Positions 1-5,366 of a stretch of DNA of 8,253 nt are shown in pieces. This DNA is from an uncultured Eubacteriales bacterium. Lineage in GTDB: Bacteria; Bacillota; Clostridia; UBA1381; UBA9506. The notes under the pieces were generated by a model, which was not told the DNA's origin, made no database searches, and saw only the letters and a program-made list of their open reading frames with translations. How positions within the stretch are numbered: position 1 is the first letter of the stretch; every line of letters begins with the position of its first letter. Both the position numbers and the translations under genes were made by a program. The stretch lies in NCBI GenBank assembly GCA_900545185.1, contig UQYH01000097.1, positions 1 to 8,253 of the forward strand, given 5' to 3'.

Positions 1-14
1 TAGTATCGGTTTAT

Positions 15-158
15 TTAATTTTTGCTTTCAGGATTTCGCCGATGTACCCATTCGTGCTGTGCTTCTGTCTTTTCGGTTTCTGAGTTTTGAGCGTTGTTTG
101 TGTTTTCGTGGTTTTGAAATTCATCACTTTCATAGTTATTCATTTTAAAATCATCCAT
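15..158 (-). CDS. Small hypothetical protein (47 aa), acidic and Asn-rich; possibly a truncated N-terminus
   Basis: The reading frame begins with ATG at 158-156 and ends at TAA (17-15). A GGGAGG ribosome site lies at 172-167, 8 nt upstream, and an extended -10 promoter lies at 208-200. The product is hydrophilic, with no membrane segment or signal peptide. Residues 1-34 are rich in Asp, Glu, Asn and Gln (start MDDFKMNNYE), and the tail is basic (EWVHRRNPESKN). I do not recognise it. The low-complexity start resembles the disordered N-terminus of a larger protein, so this may be a truncated or frameshifted gene. The +1 frame stays open to a stop at 13-11 and ends in a more protein-like stretch (NGYIGEILKAKIK). 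The signals seen support translation initiation at 158; the integrity of the gene beyond that is uncertain. Confidence 0.45.
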   Translation of the reverse strand: MDDFKMNNYESDEFQNHENTNNAQNSETEKTEAQHEWVHRRNPESKN

Positions 159-187
159 GATGTTTGCCTCCCAAATTATTTGTCTTG

Positions 188-218
188 TTTTGGTTTACAA
201 GTATATCATAAACCAAAA
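188..218. repeat. Inverted repeat over the minus-strand promoter (operator candidate)
   Basis: Perfect 10-bp arms TTTTGGTTTA (188-197) and TAAACCAAAA (209-218) flank an 11-nt centre that contains the -10 box at 200-205. The dyad covers the -10 element and predicted start site of the minus-strand gene, where a dimeric repressor would block polymerase. I could not match it to a known operator consensus. It is unlikely to be a terminator, since the promoter lies inside it. Confidence 0.5.
200..208 (-). promoter_or_regulatory. Extended -10 promoter for the small minus-strand gene
   Basis: Read on the minus strand the sequence is TGATATACT, i.e. a TG-N extension followed by TATACT (5 of 6 to TATAAT). 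No good -35 box lies at the usual spacing, which fits an extended -10 promoter. Transcription would start near 193, about 35 nt before the ATG at 158. Confidence 0.55.
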
Positions 219-240
219 AAATGACATTGGTATGAATAAA

Positions 241-266
241 TTGTGAATCTCGCATTGTGTTCACAA
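241..266. repeat. Inverted repeat TTGTGAA-N12-TTCACAA in the divergent spacer
   Basis: Perfect 7-bp arms lie at 241-247 and 260-266. The dyad sits about 40 bp upstream of the plus-strand -35 box (307-312) and about 33 bp upstream of the minus-strand -10. That position suits a regulator acting on either divergent transcript. The half-site spacing is longer than in GlnR/TnrA or CRP-type sites, so no factor is proposed. A chance AT-rich dyad is possible. Confidence 0.3.
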
Positions 267-306
267 AAGATTCAAAAAATATACAAATTTTAAATCAAAA
301 AAGCTG

Positions 307-335
307 TGGACAATCCTGTCGAACTATGCTATAAT
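307..335 (+). promoter_or_regulatory. Sigma-A promoter for the dehydratase-activase operon
   Basis: The -35 TGGACA (307-312) and -10 TATAAT (330-335) are separated by exactly 17 bp. A TG at 327-328 adds an extended -10. The predicted start is near 342, giving a leader of about 160 nt before the ATG at 501. Confidence 0.75.
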
Positions 336-341
336 AAGTAC

Positions 342-500
342 AATTGACATAAAAAGCAAGGACTATTAAATAGGAAAGTAATGCCATTGCCGCTTTGTTT
401 TCTTTTTCTTTTAAATTGCATGTTTACGGAATGGGCAAGACTTTTTACAGGCGTTGTTTCATAGAATATATGGAATAGGGGTAAAGGAAGGTAACACACG
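342..500 (+). promoter_or_regulatory. Long 5' leader of the dehydratase-activase operon
   Basis: There is no convincing short ORF here. An imperfect stem can form between 382-392 and 427-437 (TGCC/GGCA, ATT/AAT, CCG/CGG, with single-G bulges at 389 and 433). It is followed 4 nt later by TTTTT at 442-446, so it could be a weak attenuator. A polypyrimidine tract (398-412) is complementary, with three G-U pairs, to the AAAGGAAGG ribosome site at 483-491. The gene's Shine-Dalgarno core is GGAAGG (486-491), 9 nt before the ATG. I see no recognised riboswitch motif. Confidence 0.35.
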
Positions 501-3455
501 ATGAGTCTCAGTTTAGGGATTGATGTAGGCTCCACAACGGTGAAGGCCGTTTTGCTGGAGGATGAAAACATAGTATTCAGTCATTACGAGCGGCACATGT
601 CTCAGGTGCGTGAGAAAACGGCAGAGCTTTTAAACATGGCAAAGGATTATATCGGCACGAGGCCGTTTACCGTATCCGTCACAGGCTCGGCCGGATACGG
701 ACTTGCCAAAGCCGCACAGATACCGTTTGTGCAGGAGGTTTACGCAACCGGCGGCGCCGTGCGCACCTTTTTGCAGGATATTGACGTGGTGATTGAGCTT
801 GGCGGCGAGGATGCCAAAATTTTATTTTTAACGGGCGGACAAGAAGAACGCATGAACGGTTCCTGCGCCGGCGGAACGGGCGCTTTTATTGACCAAATGG
901 CCGTTTTGATGAATGTGACGGTGGAAGAGCTGGACGCGCTGAGCCTGAAGGCCGAAAAGGTATACCCGATTGCATCGCACTGCGGCGTGTTTGCCAAAAC
1001 GGATATTCAGCCGCTTTTAAATCAAAATGCCAAAAAAGAAGATATTGCCGTCAGCATTTATCAGGCCGTGGTTGACCAAACCATTATCGGCCTTGCGCAG
1101 GGTCGCAAAATTGCCGGGCGTGTGGCCTTTTTGGGCGGACCGCTGCACTTTTTTGAGGGCCTTAAGCGGCAGTTTCAAAAAACGCTGCATCTTTCGGATG
1201 AAAACGCGGTATTTCCGCCCCATGCACAATTTTTTGTTGCGGCAGGCGCCGCGCTTTATGCCAAAGAGAATGAAGACACCATGCTGTTTGGCGAACTGAT
1301 GGAACGGATCGAAGCGGCAAGCACTGCCGGGGGCGATTTGCATATTTTAGAGCCGCTTTTTGCCGACGAAGCCGAGTATCAAGCGTTTTGTGAGCGTCAC
1401 GCCAAAGCTTCTGTACCGCTTGTTGACCCTAAAACGTACAGCGGCAGGGCATATTTGGGTGTGGACTGCGGCAGTACCACCGTTAAGCTGGTTTTAATTG
1501 GCGAAAAGGCAGAAATTTTGTATCAATATTACGGCCCCAACAACGGTCATCCGCTGGAATTGGTGCGTGAACATCTGATTCGGATTCAAAAAATCTGCAC
1601 CGATGGGGTTGTGCTTTGCGGAGCAGCCGCGACGGGCTATGGCGAAGATTTAATTAAAAGCGCCTTTCGGTTTGATGACGGCTTGGTAGAAACCCTGGCG
1701 CATTTTCGCGCTACGCGTCATTTTTCACCGCAGGTAGACTTTATTTTGGATATTGGCGGTCAGGACATTAAGTGCATGAAAATTAAGCACAATTCCATTG
1801 ACAGTATTATGCTGAACGAGGCCTGTTCCTCCGGCTGCGGCTCGTTTTTGGAGACGTTTGCCCGTTCGCTTGGCTATACGGCAGAAAGCTTTGCAAAGCT
1901 GGGCTTGTTTGCCAAACGCCCGGTTGACTTAGGCTCACGCTGCACGGTGTTTATGAATTCATCGGTTAAACAGGCGCAAAAGGATGGGGCAGGCGTGGAT
2001 GATATTTCGGCCGGTCTGTGCATCAGCGTTGTGAAAAATGCGGTGTATAAGGTTATCCGTGCAAGAGACATTCGTGAGCTTGGCGAGCATGTGGTTGTGC
2101 AGGGCGGCACGTTTTATAATGATGCGGTGCTGCGCAGCTTCGAGCGTGAAATGGGACGTAACGTTGTGCGTCCGTCCATTGCCGGGCTGATGGGCGCTTT
2201 TGGTGCGGCGCTGTACGCAAAGGAGCAGAATCGGACGCAAAGCAGTATGCTGAGCCTTGAAGAGCTGGAGCGCTTTACCTTTGAAACAAACGAAATGAAT
2301 TGCGGCTTGTGCCTGAATCGCTGCCATTTAACAGTTAATAAGTTTCCGGACGGCAGCCGCTACATCTCCGGCAATAAGTGCGAACGGCCGAATCGGAAAA
2401 GCGGCGCCGCAGAAGTGCCGAATTTATACGAATTTAAACGGGAGCTTTTGGCAAGCTTTAAGCCAAAGACAGGCAAACGGGGCAAAATCGGGATTCCGTT
2501 CGGGCTGAATTTATATGAAACGCTGCCGTTTTGGTTCCCGTTTTTAACCGAGCTGGGGTATGAGGTCATCCGTTCGGATGTGTCCTCTCAGCCGTTATAC
2601 CGTAAGGGGCGTTATTCCATACCGTCCGATACGGTCTGTTACCCGGCCAAGCTGATGCACGGTCATATAGAAAGTCTTTTGGAAAAAGGTGTGACAACGA
2701 TCTTTTATCCCTGCATGAGTTATAATTTTGATGAAGAAAAGGGCGACAATCATTTTAATTGCCCGGTTGTGGCGTACTATCCGGAGCTTTTGCATGCCAA
2801 TGTTGAAAAGCTTTCGGACATTCGGTTTTTATACCCATACTTTGGCTTGCACCGCCCCAAGGACTTTGAAAAGCATGCATACCGTTATTTTCATGACTTG
2901 GATGCAAGCATCACAAAGGCCGAAATTGCACGCGCCTGCCGCGCAGCTTATCAAAGCTACCATGCGCATATGAAGGCCGTTCGGGAGGAAGGCAAACGTG
3001 CGATTGCTTATGCCGAAAAAGAGGGGCTGGAGATGATTGTCCTATCCGGCCGGCCGTATCATATTGATGCCGAGATTAATCACGGTATTGACCGTTTGAT
3101 TACCTCGCTGGGTGTTGCGGTTTTATCGGAGGACAGTGTGTGCGATTTGGCCGAATCACCCAAGGTGAACGTGCTGAATCAATGGACGTATCATGCACGG
3201 CTTTACAGCGCGGCGGCTTATTGTACCGAGCATGAGGCCTACCTTGTGCAACTGGTTTCGTTCGGCTGCGGGATTGATGCCATTACCACCGACGAGGTGC
3301 GTGACATTTTGGAAAGCCGCGGCAAGCTGTATACACAGGTTAAAATTGATGATATACAAAATTTGGGCGCTGTTAAGATTCGCATTCGCAGCCTTTTGGG
3401 TGCGGCTGCCGAACGCAGACAGAAGCCGCAAGCAATACAGGAGAAATCGCTATGA
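501..3455 (+). CDS. Tandem-ASKHA acyl-CoA dehydratase activase with DUF2229-type region (984 aa)
   Basis: This protein belongs to the HgdC/BadF activator family, which uses ATP hydrolysis to drive low-potential electron transfer from a [4Fe-4S] cluster to a 2-hydroxyacyl-CoA dehydratase or double-cubane partner. Two ASKHA repeats are visible. Repeat 1 (about 3-255) has GIDVGSTTVK (6-15), LGGEDAK (100-106), GSCAGGTG (120-127) and SHCGVF (159-164). Repeat 2 (about 317-573) has GVDCGSTTVK (320-329), IGGQDIK (418-424), NEACSSGCG (439-447) and SRCTVF (479-484). The paired cysteines C122/C161 and C442/C481 are each 39 apart, the same spacing as the cluster ligands of HgdC (C127/C166), so one chain could mimic the HgdC homodimer. 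A Cys cluster (C601, C604, C608, C627) opens the DUF2229-type C-terminal region. The substrate cannot be assigned: no dehydratase alpha/beta pair or CoA transferase is present. The protein is probably cytosolic. The start is set by GGAAGG at 486-491. Confidence 0.9.
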   Translation: MSLSLGIDVGSTTVKAVLLEDENIVFSHYERHMSQVREKTAELLNMAKDYIGTRPFTVSVTGSAGYGLAKAAQIPFVQEVYATGGAVRTFLQDIDVVIELGGEDAKILFLTGGQEERMNGSCAGGTGAFIDQMAVLMNVTVEELDALSLKAEKVYPIASHCGVFAKTDIQPLLNQNAKKEDIAVSIYQAVVDQTIIGLAQGRKIAGRVAFLGGPLHFFEGLKRQFQKTLHLSDENAVFPPHAQFFVAAGAALYAKENEDTMLFGELMERIEAASTAGGDLHILEPLFADEAEYQAFCERHAKASVPLVDPKTYSGRAYLGVDCGSTTVKLVLIGEKAEILYQYYGPNNGHPLELVREHLIRIQKICTDGVVLCGAAATGYGEDLIKSAFRFDDGLVETLAHFRATRHFSPQVDFILDIGGQDIKCMKIKHNSIDSIMLNEACSSGCGSFLETFARSLGYTAESFAKLGLFAKRPVDLGSRCTVFMNSSVKQAQKDGAGVDDISAGLCISVVKNAVYKVIRARDIRELGEHVVVQGGTFYNDAVLRSFEREMGRNVVRPSIAGLMGAFGAALYAKEQNRTQSSMLSLEELERFTFETNEMNCGLCLNRCHLTVNKFPDGSRYISGNKCERPNRKSGAAEVPNLYEFKRELLASFKPKTGKRGKIGIPFGLNLYETLPFWFPFLTELGYEVIRSDVSSQPLYRKGRYSIPSDTVCYPAKLMHGHIESLLEKGVTTIFYPCMSYNFDEEKGDNHFNCPVVAYYPELLHANVEKLSDIRFLYPYFGLHRPKDFEKHAYRYFHDLDASITKAEIARACRAAYQSYHAHMKAVREEGKRAIAYAEKEGLEMIVLSGRPYHIDAEINHGIDRLITSLGVAVLSEDSVCDLAESPKVNVLNQWTYHARLYSAAAYCTEHEAYLVQLVSFGCGIDAITTDEVRDILESRGKLYTQVKIDDIQNLGAVKIRIRSLLGAAAERRQKPQAIQEKSL

Positions 3456-4765
3456 AACAGGACTATCCGCTTTTTACGGAAGAAATGAAAAAGACACATA
3501 CCATTTTGCTGCCTATGATGCTGCCGATTCATTTTGCCCTGCTGAGTAAAATTTTAGAGCAGTATGGCTATAAAGTGGCAGTGCTGCAAAATGACGGACC
3601 GAACGTGATAGAAGAAGGCTTGCGTTATGTGCACAATGATACGTGCTATCCGGCGCTTTTGGTCATCGGACAGTTTATTGACGCGCTGAAAAGCGGCCGA
3701 TACGATCCGGATCACACGGCGCTGATGATTACGCAAACCGGCGGCGGCTGCCGTGCCTCCAACTACATTTTTTTGCTGCGTAAGGCATTGCGCCGCAGCG
3801 GCTTTTCGCAGGTGCCGGTTATTTCGCTCAACATGTCGGGACTGGATGAATCACCGGGGTTTCACCCCACGCTTTCTATGGGACTTAAATTTGCGTATGC
3901 GGCTGTGGCCGGTGATTTTTTAATGCATATTGCCAACCAATGTCGCCCTTACGAGCTGGAAAAAGGCGCAACAGACCGCGTGGTGCAGCGGTGGATTGAT
4001 ACGCTTTTGCAAAAATGGGACGGAAAAAAGGTGATTAGCTATCGTCATTTAAAGCGTTGCTATAAACAAATGCTTAAGGAGTTTGACGCCATTCCGAAGT
4101 CGCCGGTCAAAAAACCGCGTGTCGGTATTGTGGGCGAAATTTACGTCAAATATTCGCCCATGGGGAACAACCATTTGGAAGATTTTCTGCTTTCGGAGGG
4201 TATGGAGGTTGTTCTGTTCGGACTGCTTGATTTTTGCCAGTACTGTCTTTCTAACATTGATATTACACACGATTTATACGGCGGAGATTGGTTTGCGGCG
4301 TTGGGCAGCCGCATTGCCTATAAGGTTCTTTTATCCAAGCAAAGAGATATGAACCGCGCCATAACGCGGCACGGCGTATTTTGGGCGCCGAATGATTTTA
4401 ACAAAACGCGCAAGCTGGCCGAGACTTACATCGGCAAAGGTGTTAAAATGGGCGAGGGCTGGCTTTTGACCGTGGAAATGGCAGAATTGATTGAAAAGGG
4501 TGTGAACAACGTCATTTGTACACAGCCTTTTGGCTGTTTGCCGAATCATATTGTCGGCAAGGGTATGATGAATACCATCAAGGCGCATCATCCGAATGCT
4601 AATTTGGTGGCGATTGATTATGACCCAGGTGCCAGCCAGGTGAATCAGCAAAACAGAATTAAACTGATGCTTGCCAACATCCGTGAGGAGGAAAAGCAAG
4701 CAGACGTGCAGCAAACGAAAACAGAAAAAACGGCGCGCAAGCCGCAAAACGGCATGACTATGTAA
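3452..4765 (+). CDS. COG3581-like 2-hydroxyacyl-CoA dehydratase-related protein (437 aa)
   Basis: This corresponds to the C-terminal HgdB-like part of the large activase proteins. Its ATG lies in an ATGA overlap with the upstream stop, and AGGAGA (3439-3444) sits 7 nt before it, so translation is probably coupled and the partners made in equal amounts. Typical features are the start TILLPMMLPIHFALL (17-31), NDTCYPA (62-68), TQTGGGCRASNY (94-105), GEIYVKYSPMGNN (228-240), CTQPFGCLPNHIVGKGMM (356-373) and IDYDPGAS (388-395). Cysteines C65, C100, C262, C265, C356 and C362 are candidate Fe-S ligands. Residues 410-437 form a charged, low-complexity tail. In many relatives this domain is fused to the preceding protein; 984 plus 437 residues equals the usual fused length of about 1,400. 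Its role is inferred as the partner or acceptor part of the same ATP-driven redox machine; the reaction is unknown. Confidence 0.85.
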   Translation: MKQDYPLFTEEMKKTHTILLPMMLPIHFALLSKILEQYGYKVAVLQNDGPNVIEEGLRYVHNDTCYPALLVIGQFIDALKSGRYDPDHTALMITQTGGGCRASNYIFLLRKALRRSGFSQVPVISLNMSGLDESPGFHPTLSMGLKFAYAAVAGDFLMHIANQCRPYELEKGATDRVVQRWIDTLLQKWDGKKVISYRHLKRCYKQMLKEFDAIPKSPVKKPRVGIVGEIYVKYSPMGNNHLEDFLLSEGMEVVLFGLLDFCQYCLSNIDITHDLYGGDWFAALGSRIAYKVLLSKQRDMNRAITRHGVFWAPNDFNKTRKLAETYIGKGVKMGEGWLLTVEMAELIEKGVNNVICTQPFGCLPNHIVGKGMMNTIKAHHPNANLVAIDYDPGASQVNQQNRIKLMLANIREEEKQADVQQTKTEKTARKPQNGMTM

Positions 4766-4797
4766 AAAAGCGGCACGCTTTTTAGCGCTTCTGTCAG

Positions 4798-4849
4798 GGC
4801 AGCAGAACCCGTAAACGGCATTGCCAACGCGGTTCTGCTGCCTTTTTTT
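4798..4849 (+). terminator. Intrinsic terminator of the dehydratase-activase operon
   Basis: A perfect 12-bp GC-rich stem, GGCAGCAGAACC (4798-4809) with GGTTCTGCTGCC (4831-4842), has a 21-nt loop and is followed directly by seven T (4843-4849). It lies 33 nt after the TAA of the second gene, so the small membrane-protein gene downstream is transcriptionally separate. Confidence 0.92.
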
Positions 4850-4891
4850 GGGCGCTTTATGTAACATTTTGTTTACAAATATTTAAATTTA

Positions 4892-4920
4892 TTGACAATA
4901 TATGCGCTTTGTGTTACACT
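4892..4920 (+). promoter_or_regulatory. Sigma-A promoter for the small membrane-protein gene
   Basis: The -35 TTGACA (4892-4897) is a perfect match. A 17-bp spacer leads to TACACT (4915-4920; 4 of 6), with a TG extension at 4912-4913. AT-rich sequence upstream (4870-4890) resembles an UP element. The start of transcription would be near 4927. This promoter rules out a start codon at TTG 4909 for the downstream gene. Confidence 0.78.
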
Positions 4921-4971
4921 AATCTTATCCAAAACGACAGTCGGGTTTTCGACAGCGTGTACAATAGAAAA

Positions 4972-5202
4972 ATGGGGGTTACATTGGTGTCTTTGGTCAT
5001 AGGTCTTTTGTTGGTGTTGGCGCTTTTTACGGGTCTGCGTTTTTGCATAATTAAAATGGTTCCGTTTATAAACAACAGAAAGTACATAAAAATGGAATTG
5101 GAGCGTGCCGATTCGGAACGTGAATATCGGCATTGGCAACGTGAAATGCGTCGGCTATATGCTGATGCAATGCCTGTTTTGCGCTTGTTTATGAAATTAT
5201 AA
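4972..5202 (+). CDS. Small single-pass membrane protein of unknown function (76 aa)
   Basis: I do not recognise a family. Residues about 4-22 form a hydrophobic membrane helix (TLVSLVIGLLLVLALF and on). A second apolar stretch to about residue 33 is broken by Arg and Lys. The remaining 43 residues are strongly charged and probably helical (ELERADSEREYRHWQREMRRLY), so a membrane anchor with a cytoplasmic C-terminal helix is likely by the positive-inside rule. The start is uncertain. ATG 4972 has no clear ribosome site, whereas GTG 4987 lies 8 nt after GGGGG (4974-4978) and would give 71 residues. The gene stands alone between the operon terminator and the trpB2 promoter, and no GC-rich terminator follows it, so some readthrough into trpB2 is possible. 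It is not TRAP-like despite similar length. Confidence 0.65.
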   Translation: MGVTLVSLVIGLLLVLALFTGLRFCIIKMVPFINNRKYIKMELERADSEREYRHWQREMRRLYADAMPVLRLFMKL

Positions 5203-5229
5203 AAAATTTTACTTTTTCAAATTTTGAGC

Positions 5230-5258
5230 TTGACAAGATATAGAAAACGTGCTATACT
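5230..5258 (+). promoter_or_regulatory. Sigma-A promoter for trpB2
   Basis: TTGACA (5230-5235), a 17-bp spacer and TATACT (5253-5258) are close to consensus. The A/T tracts at 5203-5226 could act as an UP element. Initiation is expected near 5265, exactly where the NAG triplet array begins. Confidence 0.88.
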
Positions 5259-5264
5259 GATTGC

Positions 5265-5318
5265 AAGCAGAGATCAGAAGAGATGAGATAAGATAAGCCA
5301 GATGAGTTGAGTGAAAAG
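5265..5318 (+). promoter_or_regulatory. NAG-triplet array: candidate TRAP (MtrB) RNA-binding site
   Basis: NAG triplets start at 5265 (AAG), 5270 (GAG), 5275 (CAG), 5280 (GAG), 5285 (GAG), 5290 (AAG), 5295 (AAG), 5299 (CAG), 5304 (GAG) and 5309 (GAG). A further AAG lies at 5316. The first seven are on an exact 5-nt period (2-nt spacers). One step is short (1-nt spacer) and the last three return to 5 nt. TRAP, an 11-subunit ring, is known to bind 9-11 GAG/UAG (less well AAG/CAG) triplets with 2-3-nt spacers when loaded with tryptophan. The match in number, spacing, location and downstream gene is strong, but TRAP itself has not been seen here. Confidence 0.7.
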
Positions 5319-5342
5319 TGCATATTATTTCTGATCCTCTGT
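5267..5342 (+). promoter_or_regulatory. Anti-sequestering stem in the trpB2 leader
   Basis: Positions 5267-5280 pair with 5328-5342: GCAGAG with CTCTGT, then ATCAGAAG with TTTCTGAT. This gives 12 Watson-Crick and 2 G-U pairs, with one bulged C at 5336. The 5' strand contains NAG triplets 2 to 4 and part of triplet 1, so a protein bound to the array would prevent this stem. The stem occupies 5337-5342, the strand needed for the Shine-Dalgarno hairpin. Confidence 0.65.
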
Positions 5343-5360
5343 AATTTAAAAATGGAGGAT
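5334..5360 (+). promoter_or_regulatory. Shine-Dalgarno-sequestering hairpin of trpB2
   Basis: ATCCTC (5334-5339) pairs with GAGGAT (5355-5360), extended by U-G, G-U and U-A pairs to 5342/5352, with a 9-nt loop (5343-5351). It masks the trpB2 ribosome site GGAGG (5354-5358). It competes with the anti-sequestering stem for 5334-5342, so the two are mutually exclusive. TTTTT follows at 5362-5366, so weak termination activity is also conceivable. Confidence 0.62.
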
Positions 5361-5366
5361 ATTTTT

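Noticed and set aside
305..313. DnaA box-like TGTGGACAA
   Set aside because: It differs from TGTGGATAA, has no cluster of further boxes, and overlaps the -35 element of a good promoter.
344..349. Second TTGACA as a tandem promoter
   Set aside because: The hexamer at 17 bp spacing (TAAATA, 367-372) is a poor -10, so only the promoter at 307-335 is supported.
1959..2327. Minus-strand open frame of 122 codons opposite the second ASKHA domain
   Set aside because: It is a shadow frame; the plus strand carries conserved Cys and ATPase motifs throughout.
4331..4867. Minus-strand open frame of 178 codons opposite the COG3581-like gene
   Set aside because: It is a shadow of a clear gene. It has no family features and runs through the terminator hairpin at 4798-4842.
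4911..4919. Short palindrome GTGTTACAC over the -10 of the small gene
   Set aside because: Four-bp arms are too short to separate from chance and match no operator I know.
4909..4971. TTG start at 4909 extending the small membrane protein to 97 aa
   Set aside because: The TTG lies upstream of the -10 box (4915-4920) of a convincing promoter, so it would not be in the transcript.
5265..5318. Hfq-type ARN repeat or CsrA site instead of TRAP
   Set aside because: Hfq ARN motifs repeat every 3 nt, not 5. The only GGA is the Shine-Dalgarno itself, not an array.
5307..5366. TTG start at 5307 extending TrpB2 by 20 aa
   Set aside because: It lies inside the NAG array, has no ribosome site, and the ATG at 5367 has an ideal GGAGG 8 nt upstream.
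5265..5366. T-box or Trp leader-peptide attenuator for trpB2
   Set aside because: There is no T-box core (AGGGTGG-like) and no short ORF with Trp codons in the leader.
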